Positions 11,690-22,983 of a stretch of DNA of 64,000 nt are shown piece by piece (within the stretch, counting starts at the first letter, position 1; every line of letters starts with the position of its first letter). Both the position numbers and the translations under genes were made by a program. The notes under the pieces are model-generated. The model was not told the origin of the DNA. It searched no databases and saw only the letters and a list, made by a program, of their open reading frames with translations. This DNA is from Nymphaea colorata (taxonomy: Eukaryota; Streptophyta; Magnoliopsida; Nymphaeales; Nymphaeaceae). Location of the stretch: the NCBI RefSeq assembly GCF_008831285.2, contig NC_045151.1:1669544-1733543 (forward strand). The letters are read 5' to 3'.

Positions 11690-14600
11690 GCTCGTTTTTA
11701 ATTAGATTAATGTAAATTGTGAGAAATGGGTGGTGCAAATTGCAAGCCATGAATTGTTCGATTAGGTAGTATTATCTATGGCTAGGATGCACATTGTTTT
11801 CGATATATGGCGACTATATAGCCCATATTTTGCGACGTAAATCTACTGTGGGTTTAGGCCGCCATATTTTGACTTAGAATGTGAACTTAACTCCCAAATA
11901 GATGTATCCTTACCTATACAAGTAATTTCTTATCTGCCTACCTAGTTTGCGTGTTTATTTTGGCTATGGCAATCTCATTTTACGTTTCACACCATGAAAT
12001 GTTTTATATTTTTAGTTTTCAAAAAAATAATAATATCTGAAAAGAAAAATTATCCAAGCATTTACTGAAAAAAAAAATGTTGGTGTCTCTAATCTAGATA
12101 ACCACCTCCATCTTACCTTCATATCTATTAATGGTGAAACAAACCCAATTACAAGCTGCTTTAGTGATCAAAATTACAAAGAAGTAGAAAATTTAAAAAA
12201 AGTTTTTACGAATAATGTCTCAGATTTGGGATCGACACTCACCCAATGGGCAATTATTTCAATTTAGAACACCAACAACTGTTTTAAGTATTGCCGACAG
12301 TTCGAACGGTTGGCAAAGACCCGAGAACCATAGGTACTTGTTTATTTATATGATTACATCTTGAATATTAATAATTGGACAGTTTTTTCTATAATAGATA
12401 TTCAACAAAAAGCTAAACAGCAAAATATATATATATATAATACACTAATGAATAGCAGAAGCCATAAAACCAGTCATTGATCCATCATAATGGGTCAACC
12501 ATCTATCATATCATGGATCGAACAGTCTTTAGAGTTGGGTAACTCTGGTTATCTAGAGTCACCAGACTATTAGGTCAACAAAATTGTTATATATATTGTT
12601 TAAATAAAAATAACATCTTACTATGTTTATGAAAACTAATTTGATATAAAATATGCTTTAGTTTAAGTTGTTTTTATGAAAAAATGTGGATCTCTACGTG
12701 ATCAAAATTTTGTTATTATATGAGCGCTTCAATTTTACCTATTATCAAATACAACTAAATAAAAAAAAAAGTTAACTTAATATGTGTTTCTAGATTATAT
12801 ATGAAAGGTTAGATAAAAAAGACACATTAATTGTTGTTGTATTTAAGAAATTTAGATGTTGTCTCAGTCCATGACCTATTTACTCTTTCTCTTTCTCTCT
12901 CTTTCAAAAAATATATATATATATATATAGTTTCCGTCCCGTCACCCATGATTGTTATTAATTATTATTATTATTATTATTATAAAAAAGAGAGATAAGC
13001 TTGAGCTGGTGGGATAGTAGAACCTTTCGGTTGGAGGGGCCACTTGTCAGGATTATTTTGCAAGGATTGGTGTCTGAAAAAGCAAGTGATGGAGACGCTT
13101 GGAGCCTGCAAATTTAGAATATATAATGTAACACGACGAAAGAAAATCATTCCTACATCATCATGTCCCGACACTTTCAACACTTGTGATAAAAATATTT
13201 AAAAATCCATTTATTTCTGATAAAGTGATAAAGTGGGAAAAAGTAAGATCCTTGGGGTTGTCAAAGCCTCTGGTTTGTACTCTATTAATCGAATCCAAAC
13301 ATGAAACACTTCTAATCTGAAAATTTTTCATTCAGTCTTGGGATATTATTTGGATTAATCCAAAAAAAGCTACGTGAAATCATCTTGTGCCCGACTGGAT
13401 GTGACAATACATGCAGCTTACCTCTAAAAGTTAGATTTTTTGATAAGATTCTAGCCTGTATGAGTATCTTATAATTGTAAAACTCAGGGAGTTGATATGA
13501 GAAGGATAACTTTTTTAATATATATTTTATTTTTATATATAATTATCATATTTTATTATAATTAATTTTATTTATATATTATTTATGTTAAAATATATTT
13601 TTAATTTCATCATGCTGAGCTAAGCCAAGCTTAGCTCGAGTTTTAAATGTCGAGTTGAGCCTTGGCCCAGGTTTTGAGTGTCGCTCGAGTAATAGACAAT
13701 CCCTCCATTTTCTTTCCTGGCACCAAACACATTTTCTTTTTTTCCTTTACTTTTCTTTCTTTTTAATTAGCCAACCAAACAAAAGAGTCTCTTTCCCTCC
13801 AACCAAACAAAAGAGGGATTGCTCAATCCCTCCCTTACCCTCAAACCAAACAAGCGGTTAAAAGAATGGGGTCGGAGTCAGTCCGAACCTCTTAATTCTT
13901 TCTACCCGGCCGCGCACGATTCACCTCAGCATTCCGTGAATCAAACTTCACAACTGCATGTTGCTGTGTTCCATCGGCCATATATTCCTTTATAATCAGA
14001 TAGAATCAGAGACTATTCGGATTCTGTATATACTCAAAACAAAAGATCGTATCGCAATTTTCTAAATCTAATCAGATTTTGGTGTCTAGCTATCATCCGA
14101 CATCCGTTGAATTCCCTAAGAAAATCCGACGCCAAAATTTGAATCTGATTAATTACAGATTTGATCAGAAGTTTGCAATCTGATGCCAAAGTTCCTCGAG
14201 TAAATTCCATCATTTTCTATTCTCACCAAGGGTAGTCTCTTCATGGAAGTAATGACAATGCAAGCTCGTAGCCTTTGGGATAATTTGCTTCGTCCAGTCC
14301 AACAGTGACGATGGAGACGGTGCTTTTCCCATTTCCTTTATGAAAAGAGGGGTCGATGATCGACCAGTGGACAAAGACATTAGTACTCAAATGAGCACGA
14401 TTTGGAGGATCGAGGACGCATTGTTGCTGAATATGATGAAAAGGAGCATGTTAGTGCTAATGGAGTGGGCGGCAATCGGCAAAGGTATTTTTGTTTTAAC
14501 AAGAGGAAAGGTAAAACAATCATGTCTTTGTTTGCAGAATTAACTTGTTATACCTTGTTTCAGCAATAACGTTGGTTTCATGGTTCACTTTCATCTTCTA

Positions 14601-15470
14601 ACTATATGTTGAATTGAGTATATATTAATAATCCCAATTTCCATTGCAGCTGTGGGAAATTCTTTCTATGTCTCTTCAGAATCATTGGTCGTTTCGCTCC
14701 CATGTAACAGATGCTGACTTGATTCTTCTCCTCTTCATGGAAATGCTTGCACTTTTCGCTGTCATTTTCCATCTTTATATGACGTAGTTTTTGAACTGGG
14801 GCCACCTGTTGCTTGATGTGGTCATGCTGTTTAATGCAATGCTCGTACGTAGAAATCATAGTGTTTTCTTATGACAAAGAGCGTGCATTTGATCATTGTA
14901 ATTGAGTTTTGTTTATGTACTTTTTCCATGTTTTGAATGGGCGGGCTACGGGCTATGGAGGTAGTTTTTTTATGAGTTATATTTAGATCTTAGTTGCTAC
15001 GGTGCTACCACAGTTTGCTTTCACATACTCAGCATTACTCTACTTTCTTCTTATGGTCACTTATAATAAGTTCACATCATGCCTTGGCTTCACGTAATAG
15101 GCTTACATCTTCTGAAGATGACTTCCTTCTAGGTTTTTGCTTGAAATTTGCATTTTTTACAGATATGTGTTGTTGTGCAGGTTGCATGCTACGCAGTGGA
15201 AGATATGTCAAAAGTAATTACCCAGAGTTTTGCCTATGGACAGATGTATGAATGGTTCTTTGGTTAATAATATAGGTCAGCTGTTAAGTCTTATTAATAC
15301 CAATTGCCTTTAACCTTTGAATATTATTAAGCTTCTTTAGTACCATTATGACAAATGATGTCACCACATCAGGGTGACAGACCTGGACTTGTGGAGGTTC
15401 ACACATTGTTACGGAGACTATGTATTTACAAATGTGAGATTCATTGTTGTGAGGCTAATTCAGATTAGTT
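11690..15470. other. Repeat-rich intergenic DNA, no gene recognised
   Basis: Very AT-rich to about 13600. It holds a (TTA)n run at 12956-12983 and short (TA)n runs at 12426 and 12911. A GAGCTYGAGTT-type degenerate repeat lies at 13610-13690, and tandem CCAACCAAACAAAAGAG words lie near 13772 and 13799. A GATTCAGATT-type stretch lies at 13990-14170. Short open frames at 14340 and 14994 show no domain. Confidence 0.35.
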
Positions 15471-15478
15471 GGTAGAAC

Positions 15479-16224
15479 CAATGTTATAAAAGGCGTAGCG
15501 TATCGTGTATCGGTTGGGTCGACCTATACATCGTATCGTAACGTATCGCAAACGTAGCGTAGCGTATCGTAAAATTAATTTTTAAATTTTAAAAAATATT
15601 TAAAAATCATAAAAAAAAATCATTAAAAATCTGAAAAAATGAAAAAAAATCAGAAATTAAGAAAAATGTATTCAAATATAAAAAAGATCATCATACATAA
15701 GGAACATTCATGTGTATCAATGACACATTCAAAAATAAGAAATCAAATCTTCAAGAATAACATATAAGCATCCATCACGATTTTAAACTTGAAAATTTTG
15801 TAGAATCTTAGGACTTATAGTCTTAGGACTTGCAGTTTTAGGACTTAGATTACATCACAATTTTATAAGTTCAAAACATATAGTTATCATCTTTCCTGAT
15901 TCAACGATAATATCTCCCAAATTGATGAATCCTTGGTTATTTTTTATGAAAATGGGCAAAATCTCTCCCTCCTACGTCTATTGGAGTCTTTAAATACAAG
16001 AAGAGAGAGGGAGAAGTGTTTAAACTTTTAAAAAATAAAGAAATATGTGTTTTCTCCCGTATTGTACGATACGGGGGTGTATCGACCGTATCGTACGATA
16101 CGGCCCCCGTATCGCACGATACAGGCTATATGCGTACGATACAAAAGCTTATCGTGTTTCAAACACGTATCGTATAGGTTTTCTTGACCTATACGATACG
16201 TATCGCACGATACAGATAACATTG
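15479..16224. mobile_element. Non-autonomous hAT element, 746 bp, with perfect 8-bp target-site duplication
   Basis: The ends are CAATGTTATAAAAGGCG and, reverse-complemented on the right, CAATGTTATCTGTATCG. They are flanked by identical 8-bp direct repeats GGTAGAAC at 15471-15478 and 16225-16232, the length typical of hAT superfamily insertion. The outer parts of the element are packed with CGTATCGTACGATACG-type palindromic words (15495-15575 and 16060-16215). The AT-rich interior has no transposase. Ends and subterminal words match the larger element at 33303-36732, so this is read as an internal-deletion derivative of that family. Confidence 0.88.
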
Positions 16225-16380
16225 GGTAGAACAGTGAGGAAGAACAAAGGTGATAGGCAGGTAGATGCCATCTAGCTTACAGATATGGACAAGCATTCAG
16301 CTGGCTGCTTCTGCTAAGGCATTTCTGGTTGCTTCTTATGTTTTTGGCTAACAATTTATTGTTCTTTGAACTATCTACAG

Positions 16381-16541
16381 GCGACGGCTAACAATATGGA
16401 CTACATCATCGACACTGTATCTGCAGTACATCTGTTGGAGCCATTGTTGACCCTCCTCAAGCTCAACAGGAAGCTTGACATTATGGCACGCCAGACCGAC
16501 CTCTATTGTTCAATGCATTTTCTCTACTTTGCGGCACTTAA
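16381..16541 (+). pseudogene. Cinnamyl alcohol dehydrogenase exon fragment, frameshifted
   Basis: After an acceptor-like ACAG, the frame reads ATANNMDYIIDTVSAVHLL then EPLLTLLKLNRKL. This is the NADPH-domain segment of plant CAD (family motif MDYIIDTVSAVHP..PLL.LLK..GKL). Just after KLDIM the homology moves to another frame near 16485 (TPDRPLLFNAF; CAD has LPDRPLELP..). It then hits a stop at 16539-16541. The glycine of the normal NGKL is arginine. No other CAD exon is found nearby. An isolated, shifted exon argues for a duplicated or relic fragment rather than an expressed gene. Confidence 0.72.
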
Positions 16542-16574
16542 ACATGACCAGGATCCATGGGATTATCATTGAAC

Positions 16575-17818
16575 TTCAATTCAAGTACCTGGTAGTTCTT
16601 GATTTCAGTTTCTGTGAGACATGATCATGTTCATGAACTCGTCTATCTGCATTCTACTCAGTACCTCTCTAAGCAGTGTTACTGATCCTAGATACTTTGG
16701 CCATGCACCTTTTTCATTCTCAGAATGGATGGTATTTTTCAGACGTCAATTCAAATGTGTCCTTCCTGGATTGTTTACTTTTCCTGATTTTTGGTGTTGA
16801 TCAGGGAGAAAGGCCATAGCAGGAAGTGCGATTCAGGGAGTGAAGGAGACAAAATAGATGACACAACATTGTCATATGGGTGCTTGTCGTTCACACTATG
16901 TATGTATGTGTGTATGTATGCACTTATCCATATGTATATGTGCAATTGAAATCTTGTAGTAATTTTACCTCCTAGAAGAACTTCAACCAATCAAAGAAAT
17001 GTATGCAGCTCTGCCACCTGTAGTTTAATGCTTTTATGTATCTATCGTGGAACCAAAGTTAGATTGTAAACATTAGTAGTATTGTGCACAAGGTCAGCAA
17101 TGTGTAACGTTTGCTACTACATTCTTTTTCTAGCTTCATATTCTAAAATAATGTGTAATATTAAAAATAGAATTGCATGAACTATATACAAATTGCTAGA
17201 GAGAAATATATGTAATGAAAGCCTCACAATAAGCTTGAGAAATGTTGAACCATGTAACTGAATGTTGTTGTGTGAATGATATCGTTGCTGAACGTATTTT
17301 CTATGGCTGTCTGGAAGTTCACTGCGATTTCCTTCTTTTACCAAATCTGGAAGTTGCATGCTTTTCCATTGTCACTTATGTGCAGATCCAAAATGTAGTG
17401 GATGTGTATTTGGCAAGGTTACTGAACTAATGTTGTCACATTCAGTGGACAAGTTTTGTGATAATTTCTTATTGCTATTGGAGAACTCATAATTTCATAA
17501 ACTTTTTTGTTATTCATTTATTCATTATATTTTTAATGGGTAGGTCAAAACATTTGAAAAGGAGGTCAAGAAGAGTAATATCCCTCTATTGGAGGTGGTT
17601 TGTGAAAGGTAGATCCATATAATGTATTGGTGGTACTTCCATGTTTTTTATTGTTCCTTGATTTGAATGATGGCCTATTTTTGTTATGAGTAAGCTATAC
17701 CTTGAATGAAAGATTGTGTTGCCGAATTAGCACTGCATCTTTCTTGAACTAGTGTTTGGGCATGTGTGTATAGATATATGTATGACAATGAGCTTCTGAA
17801 AGAGGGTCAGATGCCTAC

Positions 17819-17854
<36 letters not shown>

Positions 17855-18134
17855 TGTGTGTGTGTGTGTGTGTGACAATTAGCATTGACATCTTTCTCGA
17901 ACTACTCTTCCATGTTATATTTTTATAGTCTATTCTCCATCTTCAGAAGGTAGCGAGAAGATAGCCTATATTTTTTGAGAACCTGAATTTTTAACAGAAA
18001 CCCAACAATGTATATGCACCTAGAGGCCATTATTGCAGTGACTGTTGACAAATTAAAATTACTGAATGTTGAATTTGTTCTGTTTCTTCTTTCTTTCTCT
18101 GTGAGTTTATTATGAGTTGGTCTTCGATTTGTTA
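16575..18134. other. Intergenic, no gene recognised
   Basis: AT-rich sequence with a (TG)n run at 17825-17874. An exon-like stretch at about 17543-17608 is open and flanked by splice-like signals, but I cannot match it to a family. Confidence 0.3.
17825..17874. repeat. (TG)n microsatellite
   Basis: About 50 bp of GT dinucleotides with a single TTG interruption. Confidence 0.95.
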
Positions 18135-18139
18135 GCTTG

Positions 18140-18380
18140 TGTTGACGGATTTTGATGTATGGGTCCGGGTTTGGACCGGATCCAGTGAGTTCTGGTTTGA
18201 GCATACTTATACCATTGTAAACCCTAATCTTGCATGTTAATGAAGTTTTCTAAGAGAGAGAGAGTCTGGCGGCTAGTGGGCACCAGATCTCCTCACCCGT
18301 AGTTTTTTTCCTCTAGTTGAGGGTTTTCCACGTTACATCTGTTTTCGATCTTCGTTTCTTATGCGTCTATTATTTCTACA
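18140..18380 (+). repeat. 5' LTR of the copia element
   Basis: Begins TGTTGACGGAT and ends TTATTTCTACA (TG...CA). It aligns without gaps to 24442-24682 and contains a GAGAGAGAGAG run and ATTGTAAACCCTAATC shared with the other copy. The upstream 5 bp GCTTG (18135-18139) is the left target-site copy. Confidence 0.93.
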
Positions 18381-18393
18381 TGGTATCAGAGCC
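18381..18393 (+). other. Primer-binding site for initiator tRNA-Met
   Basis: TGGTATCAGAGCC starts immediately after the 5' LTR. It is the standard plant copia primer site complementary to the 3' end of initiator methionine tRNA. Confidence 0.92.
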
Positions 18394-18656
18394 AACGAGT
18401 TTAGGAAATCTTTTGGGGTTGTGAAGTTCCAACCCTAACCTCTCTACCACTCACTGCTGCCGCCGCAGCTACCACCGCCACCACCACCGCTGTCGCCCGG
18501 CTGCATCACCTGGACCCTCTGCGACACCCGTGTCTGCCGCCAGAGTCCTGTACTGTCGCCGGTGCCCTTGCTGTCGTCGGTGTCTTGTGCTGCCGTCGGT
18601 GCCTTCTGTTGACGTCGGTGCCGTTTTTTTTTGTTGCTGCAGCCTGGTTCCTGATC

Positions 18657-19445
18657 ATGGCAACGTCTTCCTCTTCGACCGTCAGCATCGATCAGACTGA
18701 AATCGAGGCTTATAGAACTGAGAATGTTTAGATTTAGGTTATTACCATCCATCTTACCAAGGAAAAGTATCTTAAATGGTCTGCCGCCATCACTACGGGT
18801 GTACCTAGTCGAGGCCGTATTGCCTATGTGAATGAGAGTAAGGTTGAACCTGCTGCAAATAGTATGGCTTGGGATACCAAGTAAAAACGTGGATTGTTAA
18901 TTCAGTATCCTCGGACATTTAACCTCTCATTCTTCGTAAGAAGACTGCGAGAGATATGTGGATTATTTTGGAACAGATGTATGGTCAAAAGAAGAGAAAT
19001 TCATGTGTATCAACTAATGAAGGACTTGTATGCTTTTCGACAAGGGGATCTCTCGGTTGTTGATTTCTATGTCGCATTTAAATCTAAGTGGGAGGATCTT
19101 GACCACCATTATGATGATATCTGGAGTTGTCCTCAAGACCAGATGCATTATATGACCAAGGAGTGGGAGAATAGGATATTCCTTTTCTTAGCCAGACTGA
19201 ACGATGAATTCGAAAATATAAGGAGTCAGATTCTTAACTCTGAAGAATCATTCAGTATTGAAGATGTTTATTCCCGTGTTGAAGCTGAAGAGCAAAGGCA
19301 GCTGGTCATAAATGGAAGAAAGGGGGATCACATGTCTCACAATGAACGGTCAGCTTTCGTTAGCCATGCCTCTATGGGAACTGCTCGTTCCTCCCGTAAA
19401 TGTACTCACTGCAAAAAACTAGGTCACACTATGGAGTTTTGTTAG
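18657..19445 (+). pseudogene. copia gag remnant
   Basis: A start at 18657 (MATSSSSTVSIDQ) is followed after 24 codons by an in-frame TAG, and another stop lies near 18881. The longest open part is 18894-19445. It carries the UBN2-type capsid homology of plant copia gag and ends in a CCHC zinc knuckle (CTHCKKLGHTMEFC, spacing C-2-C-4-H-4-C), directly followed by a stop. It would encode the nucleocapsid that packages the element's RNA, but it cannot make an intact product. Confidence 0.8.
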
Positions 19446-19670
19446 GACCTGCATCCAGAGAAGAATAATAGTAGGGGGAGGTCTTCTGGTGGGAAGAAGC
19501 CTGTTTCGAATGCAATGAGCCTTAGTGACGGTAAAGTTTCTATTTCCGCAGAACAGATTCGTGAGCTGCAAGCATATTTGAGGCAAATTGATGTTGGTCA
19601 GGCAGACACGTCAGATGAGGTGAAGGTCAATTAGGCACTGGCCGTTTCGAGTGAAAAATGTACTTCTTGC

Positions 19671-21023
19671 ATGGGGGAGTGGATTGTTGATAGAGGTGCC
19701 ACTCATCACATGACTGGCAACCCCAAACTCTTTCATGACTACAAGTTATCCTCAGGAAAGGAACGTATATCCTTTGCTTATGGTTCCTTTACCTCTATGG
19801 TAGGAAAATGGAGTCTTTCTTTGTTGAATAATTTTTTAGTGCATGGAGCCTTGCATGTTCCCCATCTTCCCTTAAATCTTTTACCTATTAGCAAGATTAC
19901 CAAGAAACTGAACTGTGAACTTATATTTTCTGAAAAACGTTGTGTTTTGCAGGACTTGGTGACAGGGAAGAAGATTGTGATTGGTTTGGTGTCTGATGGT
20001 TTGTATCGGCTTCCTATACGCGTTGCCACAACTCTTATGTCAGCAGTTAGTAGGACAGAGAAGAAGAAGGAAGAGTGTCCTTAGTTATTTTTGTATTGGC
20101 ATGAACTCCTTGGTCATCTCCCTTTTGGGATTTTGAAACAATTGTTCCCTAAATTATGTTACAGTTTGAACATTTCCATGTTATCTTGTGAAGTGTGTCA
20201 ATTTGCGAATCATGTTAGAGCTTCATATTCAATTTCAAATAGTCGCGCTAATAAAGCTTTCTCTTTGATTCATTCTTAAGTGTGAGGGCCCTCAAACATT
20301 CATTCTCGTGGTGGTTTTTAGTATTTTATGACTTTCATAGATGACTATTCAAGGTCTACTTTTGTTTATCTGTTGAAAGACCGTAGCGAAATGCCTCATA
20401 TTATAGAAACCTTCATCCTCTTAGTGGAAAACCAGTATGGTGGGTCTATCAAGACATTCCAGTCCGATAATGCTCGTGAGTATATGTGTCTCACTGTCGA
20501 TGAATTCCTTCAAAAGAGGGGGATTGTTTATGAGACATCATGTAGTTATACACCCCCTCAAAATGGTATTGCTGAGAGGAAAAACCGTCAGTTACTTAAT
20601 GTCACCGGAGCTTTATTGTTCCAAAGGAATTTTCCAAAATATTATTGGGGAGATGTGGTTATTACTAGTGCCTATTTGATTAATCGCATGCCTAGTCGAG
20701 TGTTAAATGGTCATACACCCTACTCTATGCTTCCAGGGAGTAGCCAACCTTTTCACCTTCCTCCTCGTGTCTTTGGATGTGTGTGTTTCATTTATGACCA
20801 CAGTCCGAATGTGAAAAAACTTGACCCCAAATCAATTAAGGGAATATTTATTAAGTATTCTACTACTCAAAAGGGGTATAAATGTCTAGATCCCATCACT
20901 GGTCGAGTTCACATTACCAAGGATGTCACATTTTTAGAACATGTGTCTTATTTTGGTGAGAAATCTCTTCAGGGGGAGAAGTCAATGTCTAAGGAAGAGT
21001 ATTCTCCAAGTCATGAAATTCAG
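19671..21023 (+). pseudogene. copia protease and integrase remnant
   Basis: The protease region (about 19671-20084) shows W-I-V-D-R-G-A-T-H-H-M. The family's catalytic D-S-G triad has become D-R-G, so activity is not expected. A GAG-pre-integrase segment with YWHELLGH and CEVC lies at about 20091-20279. The integrase core (20328-21023) has the DDYSR, SDN and later glutamate positions of a D,D-35-E catalytic triad, and PPQNGIAERKNR. Stops separate the blocks at about 20082 and 20277. The integrase frame runs into the transposon at 21032. Confidence 0.82.
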
Positions 21024-21031
21024 TTTACAGA

Positions 21032-22500
21032 CTATGTCACCTGAGTGCATGGTGCGGGTGCCGGTGCGACACATCTCAAAAAATTTAGGTGCGGTGGTGC
21101 GGTGAGAGTATTTTATTATTTTTAAAATATAATAATATGAACCACAAAATTATTAAATAACAAGATCAAAATTGTAATTTGCTAATCATGATATCATTAT
21201 CAAACATCAATTCAAAATTCAATAACAAATATATATCATCAATTCAACATTCAATAATAAATATATATCACCAATTCAACATTAAACTTGAAGGCCATGA
21301 GCGTTAGTAACTAGGTGGACCAAAATAATCAGCAATTACTGAATTTCACTATCGAGGTGCATCCCATTTAAAGTAAAAGCATATGACAGCCTTAAGAATC
21401 TTAAATATCAACTGCTTCTACACTTGTAACTAAGACAACAATGATTAAATGTGAAAAAAAAACTTAAGGCAGTTTCTAACTTTCTACAGCATAATTAATC
21501 ACTAACCAACCAAACCAAGGTAATAAAGAGGGCATTTCCAAACAGGCCGAATGGCAAACAGGAACTCGGCTATTCTGCAGGGTGTTTAAGAAATCATATG
21601 CAGGCCATGACCACATCCATTTCACCTCCCATGGAACGTGATTTTCGTGTTCCAGTCTCCCCCTCAGAATGCTGAAGAATGAAAACTCCTGTTTACAGAG
21701 GAGAATTGATTCTGTAATAAACAAATGCAGCACCAAGAAGGTAATGTTTGTCTTCCTGTTCTGCTTGTAGTTTTGTCTATAGCTACAAGCACCACCTCAA
21801 TCAACTACAGGACAGCTTGAACAGTTAATCGTAGAAAAAACAAATTTGCCAATGGTCTTCCCAAACCACCTCAATCACCACCAGTTTGAACATATCAAAG
21901 AGTGAGAGAGAGAGAGTTTACCCAAATCCGAACGCAGTGCAGAGAGAGGGAGCAGTGCATAGAGAGGAAACATCAAGTTCTGGGTGAGGGAGCAACATAG
22001 AGAGAGGGAGCAGAGAGTTCCCCAATCCCCAAGCGTCGCAGAGAGAGGGAGCACCGTATCACGGGCAGAGAGTTCCGTCGCTGTCGGTCTCGTAGAAAGA
22101 GGCAAGAGAGTTTCGTTGTCGTCGGTCTCGCAGAGAGAGGCCAGAGAGTTCCGTTGACGTCGGTGAGGGAGAGAATCAGAGAGACTGAGAAAGATCAGAG
22201 AAGCCGAGCGTGACTGCGTGAGAGGAAGAGAACAACGTGCCCTAACCCCTAAGTTAAAATCATGTAAAACTTAAAAAAACGCCCAAAATTTTGACGGAAA
22301 AAGGCATGAGCGGTTTGACCGCACCCGACTCATGTTTGACAAGAGTCGGGTGCGCGTCCAAAAATGGACGAATTCAGTCAGGTGCGGCTGACCGCACCTG
22401 ACTCATGTTGACCCTTTTGGGTGCGCACCTGGAGCACACCCACACCTGCATCGCGTCGACACGGGTGCGGGTCCTAATTGGGCGCATCCAGGTATCATAG
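21032..22500. mobile_element. CTATGT-ended hAT-like transposon inserted in the copia pol gene, 1469 bp
   Basis: The ends CTATGTCACCTGAGTGC and, reverse-complemented on the right, CTATGATACCTGGATGC form an imperfect inverted repeat. The 8-bp flanks TTTACAGA (21024-21031) and TTTACAAA (22501-22508) differ by one base. Both subterminal regions are rich in GGTGCGGGTG / CACCCGCACC words. The interior is AT-rich with a purine-rich, tandem GAGAGAGGGAGCA / GAGAGTTCCGT repeat at 21895-22240. No transposase domain is visible. The same end family occurs at 32983-36863 and 40029-40675. Confidence 0.82.
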
Positions 22501-22983
22501 TTTACAAATTTTTTGGATTACAGGCACGAAGAAAATTCATCTATTGAGGTGCTTGGAAAAGAAGAAGATGAGACGTCTATTGAGGTACATGAACAGGAAA
22601 AGGAGGGAGAGTGTTCTATGGAGACAGAAAGAGAATGCAATCGTCTGTTTGGGCAGGTGTATTCTAAAAGAAGATTTTGTACTGACAAGGTGATTGATGG
22701 GGAGAAGTCCACTCCGAATCCCAATCCTACTTCTTCCTTGGATGACCCAAGTCATGCTCAGAAGCAACCTGTTGAGAGAGAAAGTTAGACAAAAAATGAA
22801 AAGGAGGATCTTCCCATTGCCCTGAGAAAGGGTGTCAGTTCATGTACTCAACACTCTATTGGTAACTGTGTCTTACTCTACATTGAGCACTAACTACAAA
22901 TGTTTTGTATCCTCCTTGTCTATGGTTGTGATTCCCAAGAATGTTACAGAGACTCAGAGTGACCTCAGGTGAACTCATGCTAT

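Noticed and set aside
17543-17608. Exon-like open stretch reading VKTFEKEVKKSNIPLLEVVCER, with splice-like edges, plus short neighbours at about 17384-17418 and 25418-25440
   Set aside because: No family could be recognised, the pieces are tiny, and they are separated by the copia element. Kept only as a possible relic.
18444-18752. Minus-strand 102-codon frame opposite the copia gag start
   Set aside because: It is a shadow of the CCGCCACCACC-rich leader and gag; composition is repeat-driven.
21476-22105. Minus-strand open frames inside the 1469-bp transposon
   Set aside because: The second derives from the purine-rich tandem repeat, and neither resembles a transposase.
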